Shown: positions 24,728 through 33,841 of the stretch, in pieces
How positions within the stretch are numbered: position 1 is the stretch's first letter
Layout of the letters: the number at the start of each line of letters is the position of its first letter
From: DASXRA01 sp036558905
Lineage (GTDB): Bacteria > Actinomycetota > Actinomycetes > Mycobacteriales > Jatrophihabitantaceae
Direction of reading: 5' to 3'
DNA: 64,000 nucleotides
Assembly (NCBI GenBank): GCA_036558905.1
Contig: DATBER010000036.1
Location: 1-64,000, forward strand
Position numbers and translations under genes: made by a program
Notes under the pieces: generated by a model
Told to the model about the DNA's origin: nothing
Seen by the model: only the letters and a program-made list of their open reading frames with translations
Database searches by the model: none

Positions 24728-26881
24728 ATGAGTCCACGTCGTAGGTTCCGCAAACGATCATGGTTGGTGACGGTCGGCTGTGTGGCGGCCGCGCTGCCGG
24801 TGTGCCTCACCGCCAGCGGCACGGCTTCGGCGGGTGGGCCGGCGGCGAGTGCCGCGTCACCCACGATCAACGCCGACTACCTCTACAGCCAGCTGTACAA
24901 CATGTCGAAGGCGTTCAGCTATCGCATCTCCGGTGCGGACGGTGATCCGCGCAACGCGGCGGACCCGTTCAACCTGCCACCCACCGTGAATGGTTGGCAG
25001 GAGCTCTTCGCCTACTGGAAAGGCACATTGACCGACAAGAAGGTCAACTCGCAGCTCGCCGCCTTCGCGACGGTCACCGACCATTACTTCCGCCGGTCCG
25101 GCGGTTACCGGTTCGACTCCGACGACGCCGAGGTGACGATCCCCGGCGGGTCGTGCGCAGGTCAACGTGTGCTGCTCGCGGCCCATCCGGACGAGACACC
25201 GGTGCCGACCGACGTCGTCGGGCTGATCAACTCCGGCACCACGAGCGGCACGACCGGTTTCGGCGCAGCCCGCCGGCACATCACCGACAGCAACTTGGGC
25301 AACGAGGGCGCGTACGACGGGCTGTCCGGCGTCGCGCTAACGATGGCCGAGTACAACGCGCTCCTCAACTGGTACAACGCCAACGGGACGTACCCGAAGC
25401 GCACGTTGAAGGTCACCCTGCTCGACGCGTCGCGCGGCAAGACGGCCGACGGCCTGTTCAGCCGGGAGGGCTCGGCGTACTACGCGAGCAGCCTGATCCC
25501 GTCCGGCCCGCAGGGCCAGTACACCCTGTTCGCCAACATGGACTCGCTCGGACTGGACTACCCGGCCTACCACCTGGGCACCGAGTTCTTCTGGAACAAC
25601 ATCACCGGCGGCGGGGTCGGCCCGTGGTCCACGTTCGTCAGGGCCACTCCGGACGCACCGAACCGAGCCTACCCGGACACCGGTACCGGCTCTCCCGGCG
25701 CGAACATCACGGCCAATTCCGCGGCGATCGGCCAGCTGCACACCAACCTGCAGACCGCGATCACCGCCGGATTCAACCAGCAGGGGCAGAAGTACAACTT
25801 CTCCGTCCCGTTGGAGAACCCGCTGCGCTACGACCAGACCGGCCAGGCGCCGAACCCGTACAGCGGCGTCGTGCCGACGAAGCCGGCGTACTCGCCCGCC
25901 GAGCAGGCGCAGTTCTCGCCGGTACGCGACGATACCGACGCCCTCGAGGACGAGCAGGCCTTCTTCGACAAGGGGATTCCCGGCTTCACGGTGTCCGGCG
26001 TCAAGAACTCGAACAGCGACGAGAATCCGTACGCGGCATCCGTCAGCGCCACCCGCAAGGCGACGCCGATCATCGGGTACGCGGGCAACCAGACCACGTT
26101 CCAGCTGGGCAACAACACCCCCCAGCCGGGTATGACGACCACGGCGGCGGCGACGTCGGCGGGCGACACGACGATCACGGTGGCCGACACCACCAACCTG
26201 ACCGCCGGCCAGCCGATCTTCATCGACACCGGCGCGAACATCGAGTACGGCCAGATCCAGTCGATCAACGGCACCGCCGTCACACTCGCCAAGCCGTTGG
26301 CCCTGCCGCACGCGAGCGGCGTCCCGTTCAACGTGAACGAGAACCAGCCGGTCGGCTATCTGTCCGACTCCATCGAGCACCTGAACTACTTCGCCGGCGG
26401 GGCACCGCACGGACTGCAGCCGCAGCAGCCCACCGAGGAGCTGAAGCGGGCGCTCGAACTTCCCGCGCAATGGACCGGCCTGCTCCTCGCGGGCGACGAC
26501 TACCTCGGCACGACCGCCCACCCGAGCAAGCCGGTGGCCTACTTCGAGACCACGCCGGCCAAGCCGGACTCGACGCTGACCGTCACGTTCGACGCGGGTT
26601 TCTCCCGTGACAACAGCGGAAAGTCGAACGGGCTGAAGTACTTCTGGGACTTCGGCGACGGCACGACCGCCACCGGCGAGCGGGTGACGCACACGTTCCA
26701 CGGGCCGATCTACGCCGACGTCAAACTCGCCGTCGGCCGAGGCAACAACTTCGGCGTGTACCGCCAGGCGGTCGCCGTCGACAACCCGACCGGCGGGCCA
26801 CCGGCGACCAGTCCGTGCGGCACGTTCACGGCGGACGAGACGGCCCGGCTGATCTCGGCCGCGAAGGAGGCGACGTCATGA
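24728..26881 (+). CDS. Secreted M28-like peptidase paralogue lacking catalytic residues, with PKD domain
   Basis: This 717-residue exported protein has a signal peptide (about residues 1-36), an M28 aminopeptidase-like fold and a C-terminal PKD domain (about 610-685, with YFWDFGDGTT). Early metal-site positions are kept (H153 in AAHPDE, D197 in GAYDGLSG, D272 in ANMDSLG). Where active members have the Glu-Glu pair (DNEEGG in the next gene), it reads DASRGK at 233-238, and the late His motif before EHLNY is also lost. It is therefore probably not a peptidase. A beta-rich module of about 66 residues (471-536) interrupts the fold near its end. Start ATG follows AAGGAGG; stop overlaps the next start. 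Confidence 0.88.
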   Translation: MSPRRRFRKRSWLVTVGCVAAALPVCLTASGTASAGGPAASAASPTINADYLYSQLYNMSKAFSYRISGADGDPRNAADPFNLPPTVNGWQELFAYWKGTLTDKKVNSQLAAFATVTDHYFRRSGGYRFDSDDAEVTIPGGSCAGQRVLLAAHPDETPVPTDVVGLINSGTTSGTTGFGAARRHITDSNLGNEGAYDGLSGVALTMAEYNALLNWYNANGTYPKRTLKVTLLDASRGKTADGLFSREGSAYYASSLIPSGPQGQYTLFANMDSLGLDYPAYHLGTEFFWNNITGGGVGPWSTFVRATPDAPNRAYPDTGTGSPGANITANSAAIGQLHTNLQTAITAGFNQQGQKYNFSVPLENPLRYDQTGQAPNPYSGVVPTKPAYSPAEQAQFSPVRDDTDALEDEQAFFDKGIPGFTVSGVKNSNSDENPYAASVSATRKATPIIGYAGNQTTFQLGNNTPQPGMTTTAAATSAGDTTITVADTTNLTAGQPIFIDTGANIEYGQIQSINGTAVTLAKPLALPHASGVPFNVNENQPVGYLSDSIEHLNYFAGGAPHGLQPQQPTEELKRALELPAQWTGLLLAGDDYLGTTAHPSKPVAYFETTPAKPDSTLTVTFDAGFSRDNSGKSNGLKYFWDFGDGTTATGERVTHTFHGPIYADVKLAVGRGNNFGVYRQAVAVDNPTGGPPATSPCGTFTADETARLISAAKEATS

Positions 26882-29028
26882 GAAGGCGCTGGTACGCGGT
26901 CGCATCCGTCGCGTTGCTCACGGTTCTCGCCGGAGCGGGGGCGGCCGGGCAGACCGCGGCGGGGCAGGCGCCGTCCGGCCAGGCGCGTCCGGTCGTCGAC
27001 ACGAGGTTCCTCTACAACGAGCTCTACCACCTGGGCACCAATTACATCTTCCGGGTGGCCGGAGCCGACGGACCGGTCACCGATCCGAACGACCCGAACA
27101 ACCTGCCGGCCAACTACAACGGGGCGCAGGAGTTCTACCAGTGGTTCGGCCAGGAGATGACGAACTCCGACAACGCGCACATGGGCCCGCTCGGCCGGTA
27201 CATGACGGCCAAGGACCATCTCTACCCGACGCGGGTCTGGCAGCTCGACGACGAGAGCGTGACCATCCCCGGTCAGTCCTGCCCGGGTCAGGTGGCGCTG
27301 ATCGCCGGCCACAACGACAGCACGCCGACCTCGACCGCTGTCGCGAACGGGGCAGCGAGCGGCAGCGCGACGCCGATGACCTCGATGCGCGGCGGCAACT
27401 GGGGAAACGGCTCGACCTACGACGCCGGATCCGGTGAGGCCATGGGCATGGCCGAGTTCCAGGCGCTGCTTCGCTGGTACCAGGCCAACGGAACCTATCC
27501 GAAGCGCACGATCAAGATCGGCCTGTTCGACAACGAGGAGGGCGGCCTGGTCGGGTCGGGCTTCTACTCGCAGACGAACGTCGCGACGCTCGCCGCACCC
27601 GTGGCCGCCGGTGCCACGACACTGCGGGTGAACAGCCGCACCGGCGTCGGCCTCGCGGTCGGCGAGCAGTTGCTGGTCGACCCGTTCGGCCCGTCCGAGA
27701 CGGTGACGATTACCGCGATCACCAACTCGACCAACACGCTCACGTTCACGCCTGCGCTCGCGAGCGCGCACGTGCAGGGCGCGCCGGTGTCGGCCGGCGT
27801 GGCGAATGTCGGCGGCCTGATCCCGGACGGTCCGCAGGGCCAGTACGTGATGGTCGCGAACATGGACCAGAACGGCATCGAGTACCCGGCGCGCCACTTC
27901 GGCACCGAGCACTACCTGAACAACATCGTCGGCGGCGGAGTCGGCCCGTGGTACACGAACATCAACGCCGTCCCGCTCTACACGACGCCGAACAACCTCT
28001 ACGACGCCACGGCGATCGCGCGGATCCAGCACAACCTCGCGAACGTCCAGGCGTTCCGCGACGCGACGGCAGCCGCGGTGAGCGAGGCGTTCCAGGTGCT
28101 GGGCCAGAAGTACGACTTCAGCATGCCGCTGGAGAACCCGCTGCGGTTCGACCAGGTCGGGTCGACGCCGGTAGACCCCGGTCCGCAGTCAGTTCCGGCC
28201 TATCTGCAAAGCGACATCCCGAAGTACTCGCCGGTCGTCGATGACAACACCGGCCGCACCGACCAGGTGTCGTTCATCCGCGACTGGGGCATCCCCGGTT
28301 ACGGCATCATCGGCGCGTACGACACGAGCACGAACCCGCAGGTCGGCGGCAACGAGAACCCGTACCCGGCCTCGTACGCCAGCAAGCCGACGCTCAGCCA
28401 GTACGCGCTCTACGACACGAACGACGACACGCCCGAGCATCTGAACTACTACGCCTCGGGCACCACGCACGGCCCCGGCGGCCCGGCGTCCCCGTCCGAG
28501 GGACTGAAGCGGGCGCTCGAACTGCCGGCGACCTGGACGTCGTACGTGATCGCCGGCGACAACTACGGCGGTTCGGAGGCCAAGAGCAGCAACCCGGTCG
28601 CGTACTTCGAGACGGTGCCGGCGAAGCCGTACCTGACCTCGCACGTCACGTTCGACGCGTCGTTCTCCCGCAACGGCGGCGGCCAGACCCACGGGCTGAC
28701 GTACTACTGGGACTTCGGCGACGGCACGACGATGGCCACCACGACCCCGACGGTGACCCACGACTTCTCATCCACGCCGAAGTGGTACGACGTGAAGCTC
28801 GCCGTGAAGTCCGGCAGTGACTGGGACTTCTACCGCCAGGCGCTGGCCGTGCGGTTCGTCCCGGCGCACTTCCCGGACGTGCCGTTGGCCAACGAGCCGG
28901 CCCCACCGGCGACCGACCCGTGCGGAACGCTCAGCCCAGACGAGCGGGCGTCGCTGCAACAGCAGGCGCAGGGCCTGATGGATCGGCTCGGCGGAGCGAC
29001 GACCGAGGTGGTCGTCCGGAAGCCTTGA
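26878..29028 (+). CDS. Secreted M28-family metallopeptidase-like protein with PKD domain
   Basis: A 716-residue paralogue of the preceding protein, with signal peptide (1-25), M28-like zinc peptidase fold and PKD domain (about 590-665, YYWDFGDGTT). The M28 residues visible are H145 in AGHND, D182 in TYDAGSG, the general base and ligand E220-E221 in FDNEEGGLVGS, and D330 in ANMDQNG. The last ligand position, normally His in YHTxxDT, reads Asp (YDTNDDTPEHLNY, D513), which may alter zinc binding. A beta module of about 70 residues (237-306) is inserted between the Glu pair and D330. It starts with ATGA overlap after GGAGG. It probably trims exported peptides. Confidence 0.88.
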   Translation: MRRRWYAVASVALLTVLAGAGAAGQTAAGQAPSGQARPVVDTRFLYNELYHLGTNYIFRVAGADGPVTDPNDPNNLPANYNGAQEFYQWFGQEMTNSDNAHMGPLGRYMTAKDHLYPTRVWQLDDESVTIPGQSCPGQVALIAGHNDSTPTSTAVANGAASGSATPMTSMRGGNWGNGSTYDAGSGEAMGMAEFQALLRWYQANGTYPKRTIKIGLFDNEEGGLVGSGFYSQTNVATLAAPVAAGATTLRVNSRTGVGLAVGEQLLVDPFGPSETVTITAITNSTNTLTFTPALASAHVQGAPVSAGVANVGGLIPDGPQGQYVMVANMDQNGIEYPARHFGTEHYLNNIVGGGVGPWYTNINAVPLYTTPNNLYDATAIARIQHNLANVQAFRDATAAAVSEAFQVLGQKYDFSMPLENPLRFDQVGSTPVDPGPQSVPAYLQSDIPKYSPVVDDNTGRTDQVSFIRDWGIPGYGIIGAYDTSTNPQVGGNENPYPASYASKPTLSQYALYDTNDDTPEHLNYYASGTTHGPGGPASPSEGLKRALELPATWTSYVIAGDNYGGSEAKSSNPVAYFETVPAKPYLTSHVTFDASFSRNGGGQTHGLTYYWDFGDGTTMATTTPTVTHDFSSTPKWYDVKLAVKSGSDWDFYRQALAVRFVPAHFPDVPLANEPAPPATDPCGTLSPDERASLQQQAQGLMDRLGGATTEVVVRKP

Positions 29029-29030
29029 CG

Positions 29031-29492
29031 ATGCGGGTGCTGATCGGTCTCGCCGTCGCGCTGGTTGTCGCTGGATGCGGCAGCCGGCGCGACGGCACGC
29101 CACCACACACGGCGCCGGCCACATCGTCGGGCTCCACGGCGTGCGCCACCGTGTACGGCCATCTCCAGCAGGTGACGCAGGCCCTCAACGCCAGCTCCGA
29201 ACTGCTCACGAACTCGGTGGACAAGTCGCAGCTCACGCAGCGCATCGGGTTCGAGGTCACGCAGTTGCAGCAGTCGGCCGAACTGATGGGGCAGGGGGCG
29301 GTGCCGCCGTCGCTCGCCTCGACGCGCGATCAACTGGTAGCCGCGCTCGGCGCGTTCACCGACGACTTCGCCCGGGCCCGGGACGCAGCGACCCGTGGTG
29401 ACTTTCCCACCGCCGTAGACGCGATGACCGATCAGAACGTGGTGCAGCGCATCGTCGACGCGTCCAAGAAGATCGAGGAGGCCTGCGCGTGA
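29031..29492 (+). CDS. Small lipoprotein
   Basis: A 153-residue lipoprotein with a short signal (ALVVAGCGS, Cys about 17), then a mostly helical domain with one pair of cysteines (STACATVYG near residue 40 and the C-terminal EEACA) that could bridge the two ends. The heptad-like pattern of leucines and glutamines suggests a helical bundle. I know no function. It begins two bases after the peptidase stop and overlaps the next gene, so it belongs to the peptidase operon and may hold or assist those proteins at the membrane. Confidence 0.78.
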   Translation: MRVLIGLAVALVVAGCGSRRDGTPPHTAPATSSGSTACATVYGHLQQVTQALNASSELLTNSVDKSQLTQRIGFEVTQLQQSAELMGQGAVPPSLASTRDQLVAALGAFTDDFARARDAATRGDFPTAVDAMTDQNVVQRIVDASKKIEEACA

Positions 29493-30490
29493 GGCGACGG
29501 GCGCTGCTCGGCGGGCCGGCCGTCGCGCTGTCCCTCGTGCTGTCCGTCGTGGTGTCCGGATGCGCGTCCGCCCACCACGATCCGGGCGCCGGCGTGCGGG
29601 TCGTCCCGTGGGACGGTGCGGTGCCGGCGCAGTTGCAGGTGCGGACCACGGCCGCGGCGCCCCCGTGCCGGGCCGCCCAGCTGAAGGTGCTGGGCGGCGG
29701 GTTCCAGTTCGCCGCTGCGCTCTCGGGCGGCACCGGAACGGTGACGCTGCGCAACGCCGGTCCGCGCGCCTGCCGGCTGACCGGGCGGCCGGACGTGCGG
29801 GTCGTCGGCGCGGTCCCGGCGCCCCGACAGCGGCAGCTGCCCCTGCCGGCTCAGCCACCGGAGTTCCCCGCAGTCGCGCCGGCCGACACCGCGCTCGAGG
29901 CCGTGCCGCCGGGCGGTGCCGTAACGCTCGGCGTGGACTGGCGCAACTGGTGCGTGCCGCGAACGACGCGAACCCCGGTGCCCCCTAAGGCGCTGCGGCT
30001 CACGCTGCCCGGCGGTAGCGGGACCCTTGACGCGGGGTACAACGCCGTGCCGTCCTGCGACACGGCCGGCGCCGACTCAACGGTCGGGGTTCGCCCGTTC
30101 CAGCCGGCGCCGCTCGCGGCGACCCCGCCGTGGTCGGCCACCTTTCTTCAGGCATCGGTTGTATCGCTGTCCGGTTCGGCCCCAGTCACCGCCGCGCGGG
30201 GCGACACGGCTCGGTTCGCAGTACAGCTGCATAACCCCTCGACCGCGCCGGTGTCGTTCCCGCGCTGTCCGCTCGTCGTCGAGATGCTCGCTCCGGCCGG
30301 ACGTCCCGAGGCCCATCAGCTCAACTGCGGCGCCGCCGGCCAGATCCCGGCGGGCGGATCACTGCGGTTCGAGATGCGCATCCTCGTCCCGGCCGACGCG
30401 CCCACCGGCGCCAACGGCCTGTTCTGGGAGCTCGACCCGACCGGCAGTCAGGGCCCGGAGGTCGTGTCCCGGATTGCGGTTGCCCGGTGA
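29489..30490 (+). CDS. Lipoprotein with DUF4232-like domain
   Basis: This 333-residue lipoprotein (lipobox VVSGCAS) starts at a GTG that overlaps the previous stop (GTGA). About residues 55-185 contain CRAAQLKV, GTGTVTLRNAGPRACRLTGRPDVRV and VDWRNWC, a pattern I associate with the actinobacterial DUF4232 beta-sandwich. A second beta-rich half (215-333, QLHNPSTAPVSFPRCPLVVEM) looks like an immunoglobulin-like fold. Function is unknown. It is the last gene of the four-gene peptidase operon. Confidence 0.8.
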   Translation: MRRRALLGGPAVALSLVLSVVVSGCASAHHDPGAGVRVVPWDGAVPAQLQVRTTAAAPPCRAAQLKVLGGGFQFAAALSGGTGTVTLRNAGPRACRLTGRPDVRVVGAVPAPRQRQLPLPAQPPEFPAVAPADTALEAVPPGGAVTLGVDWRNWCVPRTTRTPVPPKALRLTLPGGSGTLDAGYNAVPSCDTAGADSTVGVRPFQPAPLAATPPWSATFLQASVVSLSGSAPVTAARGDTARFAVQLHNPSTAPVSFPRCPLVVEMLAPAGRPEAHQLNCGAAGQIPAGGSLRFEMRILVPADAPTGANGLFWELDPTGSQGPEVVSRIAVAR

Positions 30491-30565
30491 GGTTGCCCGC
30501 TGAGGTCGCCGGCCAGGTGCCGTGCTTCGGAAGAACGTCGTCGACGTGGTGCGAGCAGCCGCCGG

Positions 30566-31510
30566 TCAGTCAGAGCGTCCGATGGAGCCGACCGTCAAGA
30601 CGAGCTTGCCGGCTGTGCGACCGCGCTCTCCGTAGCGGTGGGCCTCGGCGGCCGCGTCGAGTGGCCAGGTCCGCTCGACCAAGACTCGCAGCCTGCCTGT
30701 GTCGACCAGGTGGGCGAGCTCGTCCAATGCCTGCCCGTCGGGCTCGACCAGCACCTCGCGTACCTGAACCTCGCGGCGCGTGGCGGCCGCGAGCGTCTGC
30801 TCCTCGGCGGCGAACGGGAGCAGCGTGCCGCCGGGCCGGATCAGCGAGACGAGCTGGTCGCCGAACGGGCCACCGACCGGGTCGAGGAGGATGTCGATCT
30901 CGTCGAGAACATCCGCCGGGTTGACTGCGGTGTAGTCGATCAGCTCGTCGGCGCCGAGGTTGCGGACGAAGTCGTGCTTGTCCGACCGGGCGGTGCCGAT
31001 GACGTAGGCGCCGCGCGCCTTGGCGATTTGCACCGCCAGGTGCCCGACACCGCCGGCCGCGGCGACGATCAGCACTCGATCGCCGGCCTTGACGTCCGCG
31101 GCGTCGACGAGGACCTGCCACGCGGTGAGCCCGGCCAGCGGCAGGCCGGCCGCCTCGGTGTGGGTCATCGTGGCCGGTTTGCGGGCGAGTTGCCGCGACG
31201 GGGCGGTCACGTATTCGGCGTAACCGCCCGCCTCTCGCGGGAATCGCGGCAGGCCGAACACCTCGTCGCCCACGCTGAAGCGGGTCACGCCGACCCCGAG
31301 CTCCTCGACCACGCCCGAGACGTCCCAGCCGAGCGTCATCGGAAACGAGTCCAGATACGCCTGCCCGGCCCGGGTCTTCCAGTCGACCGGGTTGACGCCC
31401 GCGGCGATTACCCGAACCAGCACCTCGGTGCCTTGCGGCTCGGGCCGCGGCCGATCAACGGTGTGCAGCACGTCCGGACCGCCGAAGGTATCCAGCTGTA
31501 CTGCGCGCAT
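30566..31510 (-). CDS. NADPH-dependent quinone-oxidoreductase-like enzyme (MDR family)
   Basis: The 314-residue protein is a zinc-free medium-chain reductase of the quinone oxidoreductase group. An N-terminal GroES-like domain contains VIAAGVNPVDWKTRAG and GWDVSGVV; the Rossmann domain has VLIVAAAGGVGHLAVQIAKARGA. These enzymes reduce quinones or enones with NADPH. Length and motifs are normal and the ATG is unambiguous. It is followed by a poor intergenic stretch and preceded on the same strand by a broken hydrolase and an epimerase. Confidence 0.9.
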   Translation of the reverse strand: MRAVQLDTFGGPDVLHTVDRPRPEPQGTEVLVRVIAAGVNPVDWKTRAGQAYLDSFPMTLGWDVSGVVEELGVGVTRFSVGDEVFGLPRFPREAGGYAEYVTAPSRQLARKPATMTHTEAAGLPLAGLTAWQVLVDAADVKAGDRVLIVAAAGGVGHLAVQIAKARGAYVIGTARSDKHDFVRNLGADELIDYTAVNPADVLDEIDILLDPVGGPFGDQLVSLIRPGGTLLPFAAEEQTLAAATRREVQVREVLVEPDGQALDELAHLVDTGRLRVLVERTWPLDAAAEAHRYGERGRTAGKLVLTVGSIGRSD

Positions 31511-31552
31511 CTCATCTCCTCGTGGCCGTTAGCGCCTACACGCCTCGGGCCA

Positions 31553-32080
31553 TCAGTTCGGCTCCGGCAACAGTCCGGCGAATTCCACGAGCTCGCCGAC
31601 GACCTCGGGCAGGCGCCCGACGGCGATCGAAAGATGGCCCTCGCCCGGCAGCAGGTGCACCCGCGCCGCCGGGATCTGCTCGGCCAACCGGTCGCCGTGC
31701 GCGAACGGCACCATCCGATCCTGTCCAGCTTGCCAGATCGCAACTGGACGAACGATGTCGCCGAGCTCGAAACACCACGGCTGCAGGAGGGCGAGGTCGT
31801 CGTCGCGCCAACCGGCGATACCGGTGCTCACCGAATTGCGGAAGGACGCCGCGGCCACTCGGCGAACTCGCCGGTGAGCGTCGCCTTGTCGCTCTCCGAC
31901 ACGAGAGTGCCCAGCGTGGCGGCAACCTCGTCGGCGCTGACCTCGGCGATGTTTCGCGCCCCCTCGGTCAACCAGGAGTTGAGCGCCTGCTCACCACGTG
32001 CGGCCGCTTCGAACTGTCGACGCAGCACGCCCGATTCCACGTGGTCATAGAAGCGTTGCGCCAGGGCTGGAGGTAGCGGC
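31553..32080 (-). pseudogene. Broken alpha/beta hydrolase, C-terminal part with a frameshift
   Basis: The C-terminal piece reads like an alpha/beta hydrolase lid and C-terminus: PVAIWQAGQDRMVPFAHGDRLA (catalytic Asp region) and LLPGEGHLSI (catalytic His). Upstream, in a different frame, PPALAQRFYDHVESGVLRRQFEAA and VSESDKATLTGEFAEW continue the same protein; the frames join near 31860 if one base was lost. The N-terminal half with the nucleophile Ser is missing: the sequence runs straight into the end of the epimerase gene. A functional enzyme is excluded. Confidence 0.75.
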
Positions 32081-33100
32081 TCAGCGCAACCGCGCGCCCG
32101 ACAGGAACCGGTCCTCGGCCTCATAGTCGAACAGATCCTGCGCATAGCCGGCGAGAGCCGGGTAGACGTCCCGCCAGTCGCGGCCGTCGACCTCGGCCAG
32201 GAACTCCGGGATCAGCGTGCGGACGGTGTCGGCGTAGCTACCGGCTGGCTGGTAGCCGAGGCCGGTCGCGCGCGAGGTGTCGAGCACGATGGGGTAGCGG
32301 TCGGTCCAGGGCGTGTCGCCGACGGTGCCGTCGGACTCGTCGTCGTCGAGTTGCACGATCTGCCAGCGGTGGTCCATGGCGCGGCTGATGTGCTGGGCGA
32401 TGTCGAACACGGAGGGGCAGTCCGGGTCGGCGGCGTTGACGATTTGGCTGCTCGGCAGCCCGAGGCAGTGCAGGGCGAGCGCGGCGATGTTCGCCGTCGA
32501 CGAGGGGTGGAACCGGCTTCGGCCGCCGAACTTCAACGGCACGACAGGGCGCAGGTCGATCACCCGCTTGATGAACCACCATTCGCGGAGGTGGCGGCTG
32601 CCCGGACCCCACACGGCGCACGGCCGCAGCGCCGTGACCGGCAGCTGTCCCGCGTCGAGCAGGGTGCGCTCCAGCATCAGCTTGCCGCCGCCGTACGTGT
32701 CGTCCGACGCGCTCACCACCGGCTGATCCTCGGTTACGGGGGCTGGCCAGTGCGGGCTGCCGTGGCCGACCGAGCTCCCACCGGCGTCGGCGTACACCGC
32801 AACCGACGAGATGACGGCAAGAGCGCCGATGTCGCCGGCGTGGGCGAGGAGTTGGCGTCCGTGTCTGGAGTTGTAGGCGACTGTGTCCACGACCGCGTCG
32901 GCTCCGCCGGCGAGCACCGCCGCCAGCACGACGTCGTCGTTGCGGTCCCCGGCGGTGACCGCGACCGCCGCCAGATCACCGGGTAGCGGTGTGTCGTCGA
33001 GTTTCAACCCGCGGACCTGCCAACCCTCGTCCAGCATCCGGCGGGCGACGGCCGTTCCGATCTGGCCACCCACGCCCAGCACTACCGCGGTCTTCGTCAT
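32081..33100 (-). CDS. NAD-dependent epimerase/dehydratase-like protein
   Basis: This 339-residue extended short-chain dehydrogenase begins with VVLGVGGQIGTAVARRML, an NAD(P)-binding GxxGxxG motif. It continues with VISSVAVYAD, TALRPCAVWGPGSRH and FHPSSTANIAALALHCL as in sugar-nucleotide epimerases. The usual YxxxK is represented by YGGGKLMLE, preserving Tyr and Lys. I chose the ATG at 33100, after GGAGGG; a longer frame exists. It is divergent from a MarR regulator 100 bases away, a common pairing when the enzyme is regulated by it. The substrate is unknown. Confidence 0.85.
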   Translation of the reverse strand: MTKTAVVLGVGGQIGTAVARRMLDEGWQVRGLKLDDTPLPGDLAAVAVTAGDRNDDVVLAAVLAGGADAVVDTVAYNSRHGRQLLAHAGDIGALAVISSVAVYADAGGSSVGHGSPHWPAPVTEDQPVVSASDDTYGGGKLMLERTLLDAGQLPVTALRPCAVWGPGSRHLREWWFIKRVIDLRPVVPLKFGGRSRFHPSSTANIAALALHCLGLPSSQIVNAADPDCPSVFDIAQHISRAMDHRWQIVQLDDDESDGTVGDTPWTDRYPIVLDTSRATGLGYQPAGSYADTVRTLIPEFLAEVDGRDWRDVYPALAGYAQDLFDYEAEDRFLSGARLR

Positions 33101-33201
33101 CCGGCCCGCCCTCCTGTATCGCGTATGTTGCTCCAAGGTAGTCAGGCGTGGAACTGTTTCACATCGAATTATCTGAGGCGCCTCCTGCGCAGTCTGCGAC
33201 G

Positions 33202-33726
33202 ATGGGCGGCATGCCTGGACGACGCCGGGACCTCGCCGACGACCACGTCGCGCGCTGGACCGATTACTGGAAGGGCGATCCGGCCTACGAACCCGAGATC
33301 GAGGGCGCGCTCGTCCGGATGCAGGCCATCATCGCCGCTCTCCGGCGGGGTGAGGCAGCTGCGTTCGCCGGCTCCGAATTCAGCATCGAGGACTACAAGA
33401 CCCTGCACGCGCTGATGATTCACGCCGACCCGCCCGAGGCGACGGCGGCGCAACTGGCCGATGCCGCCCACGTCAGCCGAGCCGCGATGACCAGCCGGCT
33501 GGACCGTCTCGTAGTTGCCGGGCTGGTGATCCGGGACGGTGACCCAGGGGACCGGCGGCGCGTCGTGGTGCGGCCGACCGCACGTGGCCGGAGCACCTGG
33601 AAGCACTTTGTCCACGAGGCGACGCAGCACGAACAGCAGCTCCTGCGCGTGCTGAGCCGGGGCGAGCTCCAGCGCCTGAACGTCCTGCTACGCAAGGTGA
33701 TCCTCGCGCTCGATGGAGGTCATTGA
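33202..33726 (+). CDS. MarR-family transcription regulator
   Basis: A regulator of about 174 residues with a winged helix: DAAHVSRAAMTSRLDRLVVAGLVIR followed by the wing DGDPGDRRRVVVRPTARGR, and flanking dimerisation helices. MarR proteins bind palindromes as dimers and release DNA on binding small phenolic or other ligands. An in-frame GTG at 33148, after AAGG, would add 18 residues; I chose the ATG at 33202 because conserved sequence starts close to it, and another ATG lies at 33211. Divergence from the epimerase suggests it controls that gene. Confidence 0.85.
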   Translation: MGGMPGRRRDLADDHVARWTDYWKGDPAYEPEIEGALVRMQAIIAALRRGEAAAFAGSEFSIEDYKTLHALMIHADPPEATAAQLADAAHVSRAAMTSRLDRLVVAGLVIRDGDPGDRRRVVVRPTARGRSTWKHFVHEATQHEQQLLRVLSRGELQRLNVLLRKVILALDGGH

Positions 33727-33841
33727 GCGGTCGGTGCAGACGTCGTGCCGGTAGAAGGATTCTTGGGCCGCCGGTTCGATGTGTCAGCGCGGTGCGCCGG
33801 CGGCCAGGTGCTCGACGCCCGGATTCGGGTCAGTCTCGCAG

